64,000 bases of DNA from Nilaparvata lugens (GCF_014356525.2 NC_052508.1:63542278-63606277); one strand, 5' to 3'; positions 46,616-59,859 are shown, counted from the first letter of the stretch. The notes: a model not told the origin generated them from the sequence alone. Program-made: numbers and translations.

Positions 46616-46640
46616 TTCTTCTTCTTCTTCTCCATCTACT
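46290..46640. repeat. (CTT)n and (CAT)n microsatellites
   Basis: CTT-rich runs at ~46290-46465 and a CAT run of ~16 units at ~46566-46614. Confidence 0.9.
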
Positions 46641-47744
46641 ACTTTCCCTTCTTATACTTGTCCTCACCTTCTTCTCCTAATCTTCTTCTCGACATTCTCC
46701 CATCTCTAATTATCAAATCAGATCAAGTTTTATTCAATCACATCACTTACATAACAAATTCTGTTACACAAATATGTAAGGTCCCGTTATTTATGTTACC
46801 CTGCCCATTTATTCCTATCCGTTTGTTGCTTTTCCAACCGAGGATACAAGGGTGATAGAAAATGATAAAAGATGTTTTGTAATTATTAGTCAGTCTCTAT
46901 GAGTATTGGCATGGAATAAACAATCTAGTATACTGTAGCTATTCTATTAGTACATTTCATACAGTACTATTGTACTATTAATTCTATTCTATTAGTACTG
47001 TTGTCAATTTATAATTCTGCTGCAGTTGATTAAATGAATTGACAGTCAGCTTGAAACCAATGGTCACGAAACCATGGTCCTGAACCAAATGAAACTGTAA
47101 AACTTTACGATATATGTGTGTTTTTATTTCATTCAGTTCATGTTCACATTAATCTTCTTACGTTGACATTTTTTATGTTGATTACTGTGCAACAAACAAA
47201 TTAATACTATCGTCTATATGTAAGAGTTATAGAATCCATCCAACAATTCATAATCGAATAGTAAATTATAAATCAAATCGTCTTCTTTGTGACACTAGGC
47301 CTACATGAAATCATGAATTTGAACGAATTCCTCGTGAAGTCTGGAACCAATTGATCTTGAAGGAATGTGTCTGTCCCCAATTCGTCCTCCAGACATGGTA
47401 AACACTGTTTATTACCAAACTGTTGTTTTCAAAGTTTTCAGTCAATGACTCGCAGGATTCCTTTTCGTATTGTCCTTGTCACATGTATCTCTTTCAACTT
47501 ATGAAATTGAATGAAATATAACGAAAATATATTCATTCCAATTGAATTAAATGATATTAAAATATATCTTTGTAAAGGTGCGAACAGACATATGCGCCAC
47601 GAAGATGAACATTGCACTTTTTATCTGCTGATGCTATGCTCATTATATCCATATGTTACTGTTTATGTACAAATACTATGCTCATTTTATCTATATCCTA
47701 CTTTCTCTGTACAAATACAGATATAATTATCAGGGTTTCTCAGA

Positions 47745-47838
47745 GATTGACAATGGTGTAATAACCGAAACCGGTCTTTCTGATTATTAATAATCAGTGG
47801 TTTTTTGACAATTTCTTAGTCTTTTTCCTTCAATATGA
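47745..47838. mobile_element. Palindromic MITE family member (GTGTAATAACCGAAACCGGT core)
   Basis: Shares TCAGTGGTTTTTTGACAATT and the core with 59261-59394. A ~45-bp right flank (AATAATTACCACAATATCAA) is also shared. Confidence 0.6.
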
Positions 47839-48509
47839 ATAATTACCACAATATCAACTTCTCAACTACACAAAAAGTGAAAAAATATATATATAAGGTC
47901 CTGTAATAGAATATATAAGGTCTATAATATATATATAAGGTTTTTGTAATAAGAATATACAATGAGCTGAGACGTGAAATTCGTGTGTTCGTGACGCTTA
48001 AGTCTGTACGCACCTTTCCATCCAAGCAGTATAAGGATATAGGATCTAGGATGCAGGATATAGGATATAAGGATAAGGAGATGAATATCTTCAGATGTAT
48101 CTTAACACCGGTATCAATTTGGTTCAGGAGTGAAGATATCAAAAGAAATCACAGGAAATTATTTAATCCTTTCTTCTAACTTTAATTTTTTTATCATTCT
48201 TCAACTTTGATGAGAGGTTGCTGTATAAATTTATTATTACAAGAACCCTAGTTCAAAATTTGATCAACCTCCAAGAAAATGGCGTACACTTGAGTACTTC
48301 CACTTGACAGTGAAATTTTTAAAAGCAAGTAAAGAGTCATTGCCAAATTACAATGAACTTGTAATCACCTACAGTTCAATTTTAACTCTAATTTTAGCCA
48401 AGTTCATTTACTCAGACTTCAATAATGAATAGTATCAAGTGGAATAACTTAAAATTGACACAATAAAGAAAAAATAAAAATATTGATACAGTTACATAAA
48501 AATGTTGAA

Positions 48510-49594
48510 AATAGTTATTTGTGCAACTAGTGCGCAAAGTGACAGTTTGCTGCACCGAAAGAAACGTTTACACCCGTACCGTAGGCGAGGGCGGAATGGT
48601 TTCTTGAGTGCACTAGAGAAACTTTGCGCACGTATTTGACATTTAATTTTTCCTACAGTTACCATTGAATATGAAAAGTGGGTAATTTGGGTAAAATTCC
48701 CTGAAATGCCTCAAATGTTTTTCTGTGTAATTTTATTATTAATAAATAAAATAGAATAATGTAGTAGTGTTTGAATGAAGGGGCGGCTGTGTGTTGTGTG
48801 GGTGGTGGCTGTCCTCCAACTCGGTGTCCTTGATATTATTATAACATGCAGTGAGGTATACCACAGTCATTGTTACCAACTTAATTTTTGTTTTCGTGCA
48901 CTAATCCTCCATATAACCCACCAACTATTTTGCGTTGCCATGTTGCAAATCTGGAGTGCAGAAAAAAATTTTTCCTACAGTTACGTTGAAAAGTGGCCAT
49001 TGCTGCACTGATTACAGAACGCAAAGAATCACTTTTCCGCTCTAGTGCGGGAAAAATTTTTCTGCACTCCAGATTTGCAACATGGCAACGCAAAATACTT
49101 AGTAGGTTATATGGAGCAACAGTGCAGCAAAATCAAAATGAAGTTGGTAACAGTGACTGCTGTGGCTGCTATAGTGAGCAGAGGTGCAACGAAGCACAAC
49201 GCGCTAATTATTAATTATATATTATAACCAAGGACAACATATTTATTCAATTTGACAATAAATTAAGGTTTTTATCAATAATAAAATTACACAGAAAAAC
49301 ATTTGATGCATTTCAGGCAATTTTACCCATAATTACCCACTTTTCATATTTAATGGTAACTGTAGGAAAAACTTAATGTGAAATACGTGCGCAAAGTTCC
49401 TCTGCTGCACTCAAGAAACCATTCCGCCCTCGCCTACGGCTCGGGCGTAAACGTTTCTTTCGGTGCAGCAAACTGTCACTTTGCGCACTAGTTGCACAAA
49501 TAACTATTCCCGCACTAGAGCGGAAAAGTGATTCTTCGCGTTCTGTAATCAGTGCAGCAATGGCCACTTTCCAAGGTAACTGTAGGAAAAAGTA
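48510..49594. mobile_element. ~1-kb foldback element with nested palindromes
   Basis: Arms AATAGTTATTTGTGCAACTA (48510) and its complement ending 49508. Inside, a second inverted pair surrounds CTCCAGATTTGCAACATGGC (48952 inverted / 49067). The right side extends to ~49594 like the related copy at 31690-31790. No transposase ORF. Confidence 0.75.
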
Positions 49595-50121
49595 CTTTTT
49601 TCGACTGCAATACCTCTTTTCAATCTATAGTGAGCTCCAAATACGTAAATGTCTACTACAAATCGTTAACGGTTTAATAACCGAATCTAGTATCTATATT
49701 TATCAAAAGGTTAAGTGGTACTGCATTGTCAATTTCAAGTCTCTCAATTGAATATTTACTACAAATTGATTTCTTCACAACACAGAAAGAATACCAAAAA
49801 AACAACTTATGTCATAACAAATTTAGTTTAAATTAATATGCGACAACATACAAATAATACGACATCATCCATAAATCATAAAACAGAATGCTGGTGGAGC
49901 ATAATATTTCAACAGTAGCAGCTGATGGTGAAACATATGTTCGAACGGGAACCGTTTTTAATTACCCTTTCAAAGAACGTATGGCTAGTGCGGAGTAAAC
50001 TGGTTTTTGTACACTGCTGTAGAGCTGAACCTACGTAAGCCAACTTAAATAGAACATACAGTAGGATGTTGACTTATCCTATCCTGGAAGTGTCTGTGCA
50101 CGAGTGTGAGGTGAAAGAAAG

Positions 50122-50300
50122 AGAAGAGAAAGGAGAAGAAGAAGAAGAAGTAGTAGTTGTAGTAGTAGTAGTAGAAGAAGAAGAAGAAGAAGAAGAAGAA
50201 GAAGAAGAAGAAGAAGAAGAAGAAGAAGAAGAAGAAAAGAAAAAGAAGAAGAAAGAAAGAGAAGAAGAAAAAAATGAGAAGAAGAAAGAAATAAGTAGAA
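50122..50300. repeat. (GAA)n array, ~180 bp
   Basis: GAA repeats with GTA interruptions. The ORFs (poly-Glu, poly-Phe) are artefacts. Confidence 0.95.
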
Positions 50301-50855
50301 GTTGAAAAAAGAAAGAGACAAAATAATAAGAAATAGATAGGTGGAATAAACTCTAGTAGAAGGAGGGTCATATAAAACGAAAAAGTGGAGGGACAACAAG
50401 AACCTTAACAAAGGTAGAAGGAAAGGAGGTGGATGAAAAGGAAAAGATGTTGATGATTGAGTAGAAGAATGAGAAAAAGAAGAAATAGATTAAGGAGAAT
50501 GAGAAATATAAGAAGAGTCTACAAAATTAAAAGATTGAAGAGAGAGTAACATAGACAGTAAAAAAACGATGAATTGACAAATAACTAGTAGAAAAGTGTT
50601 CAAGAAAAAAAAATAAACAGGAAAATTGAGGAGGAAAAATAAAATGGAGGAGCCGAATACTCTGAAAGAATTCGATGAAAGTATACGAACCAAGAAAATG
50701 TGTAAAGAAAAATGCAGGAAAATTCAGGTAGAAAGGGAGGAGGAGGAGGATTGGACGAAGTTGGATTAGGAAGAAAAAGTGGGCGGAAGAGCAAGCAGTT
50801 GCAGGAAGTGGGAAAATGAAATGAAAGAGGAACAGAAGGGCGGAAGATAGGGGAT

Positions 50856-50956
50856 AAGAATAAGAAGAAAAAGAAGAAGAAGAAGAAGAAGAGAAGAAGA
50901 AGAAGAAGAAGAAGAAGAAGAAGAAGAAGAAGAAGAAGAAGAAGAAGAAGAAGAAG

Positions 50957-50988
<32 letters not shown>

Positions 50989-51118
50989 GAAGTAGAAGAA
51001 GAAGAAGGAGGAGGAGGAGGAGAAGAAGAAGTAGAAGAAGAAGTAGAAGAAGAAGTAGAAGAAGAAGAAGAAGAAGAAGAAGGAGGAGGAGGATGAGGAG
51101 AAGAAGAAGAAGAAGAAG

Positions 51119-51150
<32 letters not shown>

Positions 51151-51558
51151 GTAGGAGAAGAAGTAGAAGAAGAAGAAGTAGAAGGAGGAGGAGGAGGGGG
51201 TGAAGAAGAAGATGAAGAAGAAGTAGGAGAAGAAGAAGAAGAAGAAGAAGAAGAAGAGAAGAAGAAGAAGAAGAAGAAGAAGAAGAAGAAAAGAAGAAGA
51301 AGAAGAAGAAGAAGTAGGAGAAGAAGAAGTAGAAGGAGGAGGAGGAGGGGGAGAAGAAGAAGATGAAGAAGAAGAAGAAGTGGGAGAAGAAGAAGTAGAA
51401 GGAGGAGGAGGAGGAGGGGGAGAAGAAGAAGATGAAGAAGAAGAAGAAGTGGGAGAAGAAGAAGAAGAAGAAGATGAAAAAGAAAAAGAAGAAGAAGAAG
51501 AAGAAGAAGTAGAAGTAGAAGAAGAAGTAGAAGGAGGAGAAGAAGAAAAAGAAAAAAA
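50856..51558. repeat. ~700-bp (GAA)n polypurine array
   Basis: Near-continuous GAA with GTA, GGA and GAT interruptions, including a higher-order unit (GTAGAAGGAGGAGGAGG) repeated around 51180, 51330 and 51395. The long minus-strand ORFs are repeat artefacts. Confidence 0.97.
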
Positions 51559-52530
51559 GAGGAAAAGCAAAAGAAGAGAACACTGAAAGAAGAGACAGAA
51601 CTTCTACACATACGTTATGATTTATGTACTACCAACAAGCGTATGTAAGTGCATATGGAGTGTCCTCGTATGAGTGCGAAAACACTCCCACGTCTCATAT
51701 GGTAAGGGCTAGTTCAGTACCTTCGAGTAGCCTGCAGTGAATTCACTTTGAACTATCAGCACGCCTAATTTATAACATCTATGCTCTGTCTATTGAATCA
51801 ATGCTGTCGCTCAAATTTATTTCATATATGACCTTTAAATATCACAGTAAGCATTCCATACCTGTATGTGACACACCATATATACCATGCATCTATAAAT
51901 AGACATTAATACATGATCAGGATCAGATTCTCGTCGGATTCATAAAAATGTTTGTGGTTTAAATTATATGTGTTGAAGTGGAATTATAGTCTGTACAAAA
52001 TTACTTCTTACTTGGAGGAATATGCGACGCAGAGAAAATGGAGGGAGATCAGCCAATTACAGTGATTAATAGAGTCATAGGTAGAAGCGCTGTTGCCAAT
52101 TTGTCAGTCGTCTGACTACTTTCAGACAGGAAACTTCGCATGTGTAGCATGTGCTCATGAACAGTCACTAAAATATCATCACTAATTAATTTGTAAAAAA
52201 TATGGTTTCATAAAAATAATAGCAAAAAGCATTTAGGTAAAGATTAATAGACCTAACATTTTTTTACAATTGAATTCATATAATTTAACTCCAATAGTTT
52301 CTCGTATTTTAAAAGTTCGAGAACATTGGCCGCTTCAAAACGGCAAGATTGCACCACTGTATCCCTCTCGCTGTATGCTTTCTCTGATGCGCATGTCCAT
52401 CCCAAGTTAGAAGTAATTTCGTACAGAGTATAAACTTATTTATTGGTACAGCATCGCCTTGCTTATCATGCTAATTTCAAGGACAAGATGTATTTTCTAA
52501 CATTTTCAAACTTGGGTTTATTCAAATAAA

Positions 52531-53241
52531 GACCGAGCGAAGTGAGGTCTAAGATTCAAGTCGACGGTTTGGAATTTCTCTTAATGTTTATAATTATGTT
52601 GCGCATTTACGACGAAACGCGGTGATAGATCTTCATGAAATTTGACAGGTATGTTCCTTTTTAAATTGCGCATCGACATAGGCCTATATACAAGGTTTTT
52701 GGAAATCTTGCATTTCAAGGATAATTTAAAAGGAAAAAGGAGCCTCCTTCATACGCCAATATTACCGTAAAAGTCAGACTTTAGAATTATTCATCATAAA
52801 TCAGCTGTCTAGTGGACTATAATACTACCCGTTCAAAAACATCGAACATCTTGAATATGTATTTTTCCATAAACGTTAGTAGACAGTGTTGTCTATAATA
52901 CTACCCGTTCAAAAACATCGAACATCTTGAATATGTATTTTTCCATAAACGTTAGTAGACAGTGTTGTCTATAATACTACCCGTTCAAAAACATCGAACA
53001 TCTTGAAAATTGTATCTTTCCATCAACGTTGTAGACAGTTGCAGCCAGACCTGATAACAGCGCTCACACTCACATTCCTGGACGATACGTCACGGTACGA
53101 TAGGACAGAAAGCTCTATGTTTATTTAGGATTTTTCTAGACATTTTAAATTGATAAATTATTTAATAATTTTTGAGAAAACATAACAACAGGTCAACTGT
53201 AACTTACTGAGCGCGAGGTCTACTGTTCACAGAACTACTAG
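52531..53241 (-). mobile_element. Dispersed repeat (CTAGTAGTTCTGTGAACAG family), inverted copy with 76-bp array
   Basis: Begins GACCGAGCGAAGTGAGGTCT and ends AGAACTACTAG. Contains three 76-bp tandem units not present in the other copies. Confidence 0.65.
52817..53043. repeat. Three tandem 76-bp units
   Basis: Units start CTATAATACTACCCGTTC at 52817, 52893 and 52969. The first two are identical by eye, the third diverges at its 3' end. Confidence 0.95.
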
Positions 53242-53639
53242 TAATTTATAATCTAATATGATATTAGCAAGGAAGGTATTAATGAGTTTTAATTCATCCA
53301 TTGATGTTCTATCTCTATGAAATGTTTCTTATTACAGTCACTATATAGTTACTATATGGTTATACAGTTACTGTAGTTACTGAAGATACTGTAATGTGTC
53401 ACTACACATTAGTCAATATATAGTTAAAATATGGTTATATAGTTACTGCAGTTCTCACATGATCAGATGTTTCATGTATCATAAAATGAATGCAATAGAA
53501 TTATGGAAAATTGAATAGCTTATTTTGGATCTGATTGAACTTGAGCAGGAGAAAACGAAATTTCTCAATCATTTCAAATTTGAATAAGAAAAATGATCAC
53601 ATATACATCTTGAACTGTATGATAATGAATATCTAGATG

Positions 53640-53770
53640 AAGTGCTGTGATTGGCTTGGAGTTCGTGACGTGGACCAATAGGAACGAGAGGCATGACTCA
53701 ATCATATTCACAGCCTAGTGTTGTGCTATTGGTCGTTGACAGCCAATAGGAACGAAGCATGACGTTTCCG
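53640..53770. promoter_or_regulatory. CCAAT-box cluster with ERSE-II-like site
   Basis: ATTGG/CCAAT at 53650-53654, 53675-53679, 53728-53732 and 53743-53747. CGTGGACCAAT at 53669-53679 is the reverse of the ERSE-II consensus ATTGGNCCACG. TGACGT at 53760-53765. CCAATAGGAACGA occurs twice (53675, 53743), so part is a tandem duplication. The served gene is unknown. Confidence 0.35.
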
Positions 53771-53779
53771 ATGGAAGGA

Positions 53780-54900
53780 AGGGAGCTTTGAGTTTTTTAT
53801 TAATACTGTATTTTTTACAGTAATCTCTACAATTAGGAGGATCTTGTAACAGTATTAATTTATCTTCATAAATTACTGGGAAGAATAGATCCTGATTGAA
53901 AATAGATTAGTCTACAAATAACATTTATAACTACTACAAAGAAGTCAATGACATTGGTCAACTAAATCTTCAGAATGAAAATCTTGTAGGTGATTATTAA
54001 TGATTGGAAATTACATTGACAATCTAAAGTACTTCCAATGCAGTGACATCATTTCAAGTGGGCTTCCCTGAATTCGTGGGTTGCCTTAAATTATTTATCG
54101 TTAACGTGGAGCTTGCAATGCATGTTCATAAGTATATTCTTGACCGTGTAACAATAATTAAAGTGTGAAAATATCGCTGGTGAACATTAATTATTCCCGA
54201 ACAAATAAGTTTGAAGGAAGAGTTCATTTGTGCGTCGATATTGAATATTGTAAGCATCTCTTATTTTGCTAATAATACACGTTTGTTTTAAGTACATTAG
54301 TGACCCACGTAATGCAAGCACTTTATTTCATGCATGCGCCAATGTTTATAGTACATAATATATTGACTTTAGCTGTTATAAAAGTGAAATTTTACTCTCT
54401 ATTACTTTCATCTGTTAAATGATATTATTGGAGAACCTCATGGATTATGAAATATTTATCACAATACACATTCTGGTAATATTCCAAAATTCCTCCTAAA
54501 TCTGAATATTTCAAAATCCATCTTAAATTTAACTTTAATCATTGACATAGATGATGATTCTTGGAATGGAGTAATAACGCAAAAATATGTTACGACAACA
54601 ATAACAGAATATCCTCTCATAATCAAGTACATTGTAGACTACAATAATTATTCTCACGGTATTTTAATTGTAAATTTGCTAAAACTCTTCATAAAAAAAC
54701 AACAGGAATAACCAATTTTCATCCAGAACAATATTAATAAACTCTTGCTATCTCCAGTCCATTTTCCAGACATTTCCAAGAAGCACGTGATAAATAATTT
54801 CAATAATCGTCTGGGGCAAACCAGACAACAGGCTGCTATTTTAAGCTCGTGAAAATAAAAATACTCTCAGAAAAATTAAGCTCGTAGACAGACGACGTAC
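53780..54900. other. AT-rich DNA, nothing recognised
   Basis: No ORF above background, no repeat copy or RNA gene seen. Confidence 0.4.
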
Positions 54901-54909
54901 GCAAAATAG

Positions 54910-55560
54910 CCTATTCCTCTGCTTATCTATCTTCTTCTCCTTCTCCCTTTTTATTTCCCTGTCATATTCAGCCTACTGCATTTATTTCTTTCTGCTGGTA
55001 ATCCACCTACTACATTCGCTTCTTCTTTATGTTCCACTTCGTACGAAATATCAGACTTCATCAATTTTCTTTCAAGCCGCATTATATTAATTTATTTGTT
55101 CACATATGCACCTTCACCTTCATATTTTTCCTTTATTTCCATTGTTCTCTTTATTTTCTCTTTTCTTCTATCTTTTTCTTCAGCTCCCTTCCCCTTTCCA
55201 CTTTCTTTCTCTACGTTCCTGTTTCTCATCATGTCTAATTCTCCTCCACATCCTCTTTTTCCACCTCATCCGCTTCCTCCTCCTCTTTCGCTTCCTTCTC
55301 CTTTTTCTACCCCTCCTGCTTATCCTTCATCATTTCCCTCATCTTCTTCTCACCCTCCCTATTTGCTGGACTTGACAATCAAAATATCTCCATTTTTTCT
55401 CCAACATTTTACTCGCTTCTCTTCTCCTCCATCTCCTTCTTTCTCTTTGGTCTGGACAATCGAGATACGCTCCATTCCACTCTACGTTCTTATATTCCTC
55501 CTCTCTTCCCCCCATACTCCATCTTCTTCCCTCCCTTCTTAGTTTCTAGCCTGGACAATC
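54910..55560. repeat. Pyrimidine-rich low-complexity tract
   Basis: TCTTCC/CTCC-rich plus strand. GGACAATC motifs recur at ~55365, 55455 and 55555. ORFs are Ser/Phe/Pro/Leu artefacts. Confidence 0.7.
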
Positions 55561-56353
55561 GCCCCCATTCCACTGTTCTCAACGAGAGTGTAGAAGAGAT
55601 AAAAAAGGAGTCGCTCAACTCAAATTAGATCAGGGGTCTCGTGTGTGCGGTGTGGAGTCTCCCAATTTAAATTAAACTCTTATAAATATATATACAAACG
55701 AGAGACCAATGCTCTAATAATAGAGCATTTATTTTTGTTTCCTATAAAAAATGCCACCCAGCCACACAATAGAGAGAAGGCTTCCTTGTTTTTTAACGGA
55801 TAGAAATTTGTTCTGTAGAATTATATAGACTCGAGAGTTCACATGGAATATTTCATATAAATTTGATATAGTGTGTTCAACGATATTCTCTTGAAATTAA
55901 AAATATTCATTGAAGTATACTTCATCATATGTATATTATACCCTACGATAATATGAAAAGCATAAAGGCTACTACTTTCAAAAGTATAAAATATATTCTT
56001 GCTGCATCTTTGTTGAATTCAATTTTTGATTATTACTATTCTGTAATGTACTTGTCATTGAATAAGGATTCATTTATTCATTTATTATTCTCAATCAAAT
56101 TCAATAATGCCTATCCATAGTCTGACTCTTCTCGAAAAGGGACCGTATTATTCAGGACTTAAGTGTTTTAATTGCATTCCCGAGGATATAAGGCTGTGCA
56201 GCAGCTATAAGTTATTTGTTTCAAAGATAATTAGGACACTGGTAGAGGCTTGTCCTTATACCATTGAGGAGTGTTTTAGAGCATTCATGTGACTCCATTC
56301 TAAAAATGACATGTTGTATGCCACTTGAGCACCACTCAGAATTTACAACAAAA

Positions 56354-56356
<3 letters not shown>

Positions 56357-56419
<63 letters not shown>
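56357..56419. repeat. (AAT)n microsatellite
   Basis: About 20 ATA/AAT units. Confidence 0.97.
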
Positions 56420-56420
<1 letters not shown>

Positions 56421-57602
56421 GTTATTGTCAATCCACTCTCAAACGTTACAAACGTTCTCAATCAAATCATATACCTTTTAAATGGATAACTTTTAAGATT
56501 TTAAAAATAATCTTGAAAGTTATGCAAATACTGTATATCATTAACAAGTAGTTGCTCATGGGATAATATTGGAGAATGGATGGATTAAGACAATAATTAT
56601 TGGAGGCCAGAAAAAATTAATATTGTAAGATGAAGCATGTATACTTTAGTCAATCCACCTCTTCTGTAGGCCTACTTTTCTTCTCTAATAGGCCTATTCC
56701 TGTCCTTTCCTTATCATTCTATAATCATCTTATCATTCTTAATCTTCTCATTGTATAAGACTGATTATGAAACGGATCAGTCCCAAATTAAAAGTACAAA
56801 AATGGCAGAACAATTCAAGACCAATAATAAGTCAACCAAAGAGGAAGAAGAAAATTTATCAGAGATTGACAATGATGTAATAACCGAAACAACTTATTTA
56901 TTATTTATAATTCAAGACCTTCACATATCACTAGTTATTCGTGAAATTCTCTCTTTTCCAAATCATTGAGTTAAATTAACAGAAATGCAAACTCACAGGC
57001 TCCACTCTTGGGGCTCTTCTAAATAGAAGCGCTGTTTAAAACTCTGTATAAACTCTTCTCTGAAGCTCAGTGAGCAGAAGCAAATGTTCAATGTTTACTT
57101 GAACAAGTCAAGGCTTCACTTCGAAATATACAAAACAGCTCGTGCCAATGTTTAGAAACGTAGCAAGAACTTTATGTTCGTAGTAAATGCATTTTATCTG
57201 CAGTAAAATAGAGTAAACACGAGAATAAAACAAAGTCCATTCTTAGAAATCCGTTGGGCTGTCTATGAATCATTCGGTTCTGGATAATTTGCATGTTGTT
57301 AATGGGAACTACTTTTTTAGAGTTAAGAGTGGTGCGGAATATAGTACCTTTGCAAGTTAATCAAACAAGTCACTGATCCATCTTCTATGAACCAGATTAA
57401 AGTACTCTATGCTATGAACCCGAGGATGTTTTAGTAGTGAATTTATTTTTGTCATTCTTTACAATTTTCGTCAAGGTTGTCACTTTTTGTTGTAGTGAAT
57501 GAATGAAGGTAAATATAGTGACAACAGCCAATGAGAATTGAAAGTGGAGAGATTTAACCAATAATAAGTCAACCAAAGAGGAAGAAGAAAATTTATCAGA
57601 AG

Positions 57603-57708
57603 AGTTTATCAGAGATTGACAATGATGTAATAACCGAAACCGTTCTTTCTAATTATCAATAAATCAGTGGTTTTTTCGACAATTTCTTAGTCTTTTTCAT
57701 TCAAGAAG
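57603..57708. mobile_element. Palindromic MITE family member
   Basis: Contains GTAATAACCGAAACC and CAGTGGTTTTTTCGACAATT. A further fragment lies at ~56850-56905, preceded by the same CAACCAAAGAGGAAGAAGAA sequence, so the flank was duplicated too. Confidence 0.6.
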
Positions 57709-57746
57709 AAAATCTGTTGTCATGGCAATAGCTGATGGTAGATGAA

Positions 57747-58060
57747 ATGATTGATTGATTGATTGAGTACTTTATTTATGTAGATTACAATATATACTGG
57801 CTTATACACTTATATACAAAAGCTTACAATACAGCAAAATTATAGATGAATTTACATAATATAGACTAAGAAAATAACTATTGAACTGTATATGACATGA
57901 AAAAGCAATTTGTAATATAATAACTATAGATAATAATCATATTGTTATGCATCTACATAAATTGGCGGAGCTTTGGACATATCAATGTCCATTCTTTGGG
58001 AAGAATATTAAAAATATCCTCCCCACTAACTCTCTACCAAATGGAGAGACTATACCATAT
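57747..58060 (-). mobile_element. Probable non-LTR/SINE 3' end with (TGAT)n tail
   Basis: A (GATT)n run at 57750-57768 is followed by GAGTACTTTATTTATGTAGA and TTACAATATATACTGGC, the usual look of an inverted retroelement 3' terminus. Confidence 0.4.
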
Positions 58061-58399
58061 CAAACACTAACCAATAAGAGAGTACCAAATGACGACAGCC
58101 GATGATAGATAAGGGAGAGAACTAATTCAACCAATCACATAAGCTGATCGACGACAACCTTATAGAGCCTACAAATACCATGAATATGTTCAAATCATAT
58201 ATTACTGTATAACTGGACACCATTTCGAGACGACAACCTTGTTGTCCGAGTTATAGAGCCTAAAAATTGTGAAGGAAGAGTTTTGTTTGGATTCGTATTT
58301 AGAAATTAATCAATCTAATAGATTCAAAATTGTAGTAGATACATTTTTTGGACTCAAAATTGTGTACAAATTATCATTTAAGTTACGTAAGTAGCATAA

Positions 58400-58486
58400 C
58401 CTTTAGACTGTGTATTCCAAATTAAGGTTTGAAGCAGTTTTGGGCAAATGCCTGTTGTTTTTACCTGAATTGTATTTGCATATGAA

Positions 58487-58524
<38 letters not shown>
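58400..58524 (+). mobile_element. Non-LTR retrotransposon 3' end with (AAAT)n tail
   Basis: CAGTTTTGGGCAAATGCCTG...TTGTATTTGCATATG precedes ~10 AAAT units (58484-58524). Related to 62410-62625. Confidence 0.55.
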
Positions 58525-58526
<2 letters not shown>

Positions 58527-59260
58527 AAATAATAAAAATACCATAAATATGTTCAATTCATTATTACTGTGTAACTGAAAACTATTTCTATAGGCTACCT
58601 TGGCTGAATCTCAACAAAATTCAAACTCATATATGAAGAGCTACTAAATCAGTTTTTGAGAAAACACAAAGAAAAGCTGGAAAAACGCTGTTTCCTCGGA
58701 CATCTCAGAAATCATTCTTCCTCACTATTTATTCTCTCTGCATGCATACAGAATATCAATGACGATAAACAAATTTATCACTCCGATTATTTTAAACAGT
58801 TGGATGATTCAAAAGTTAATTTGCATAAAATGAGTGAGTGTAACCATTGAGATGTCATTCACAACCTAGTCTTTCCTTTGTGGCTAACTAATATCTGTTT
58901 GTCTTCGGAATAAATAATCGTGTAATTGGTATATGACTTATCTTTATTTATTATTCATTTTGTTCAACATTCATTATTCATTCTAGAATGTGATGGGAAT
59001 CCCAACTCGAATGACATGGGAGTTGGGGTATCAAAGAGTTTATTATTCTTGAATATATCATTATTGTGAAAATAAAGGAATAGCCAAATGCTTATTAAAT
59101 CACCAGTTGAATATTAAGAGGTAATTGAGATTGATATCAATATTAATTTGATTTATTAATTGAATATTAATATGAACATATTTGTTTATTATAGAAGGTT
59201 GTCGTTTAATGGGATTTATCAATCTTATGAGTTGACCCCTTAATTCTGAAATTTTTTGGT

Positions 59261-59394
59261 ATTGAATGAAAAAGACTGAGAAATTGTCAAAAAACCACTG
59301 ATTTATTGATAATGGTGTAATAACCGAAACCGGTCTTTCTAATTATCAATAAATCAGTGGTTTTTTGACAATTTCTCAGTCTTTTTCATGCAAT
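59261..59394. mobile_element. Palindromic MITE, full copy
   Basis: The left arm ATTGAATGAAAAAGACTGAG... is inverted in ...CTCAGTCTTTTTCATGCAAT. Arms ~52 bp around the GTGTAATAACCGAAACCGGT core. Confidence 0.8.
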
Positions 59395-59859
59395 ATGAAT
59401 AATTACCACAATATCAACTTCTCAACTACACAATAAATTTGGAGTTTAATGATGAGAGTTCTGATATATTAATGTAATTATAAATATTCTGTGATATTGT
59501 ATTTTGTATTTTCTGCGAGGTAATTGAAATATATGGCATTATCGCAATTATGATGCGATTATAATACTAGATGCTAAGCCTTTCAAATGAACACTCAAAA
59601 AAATGAATCAAAGAACTCGAAGCTATCAGGCTTCTATGCTTCTATCAGATACAAGAATTATACTGATCCGTCTCAAAAATTAATTACCTGATAATACGAA
59701 TAGTAAGTTTGATACAAGGTGACTACTGTTATTTCAAACGAAAACTGATGATAGATCAACAAAGAACGAAAAACAATTTCAGGTTACCATGAAGTTTTGT
59801 GAAAAAACAAACCACAAAGCTGTTTTTATTAATTGATTAGCAGCAACACAGAACAAACT

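Noticed and set aside
50527..51611. Minus-strand ORFs of up to 347 codons made of Ser, Phe, Leu and Pro
   Set aside because: Pure translation of the GAA/TTC array; no domain or mixed composition.
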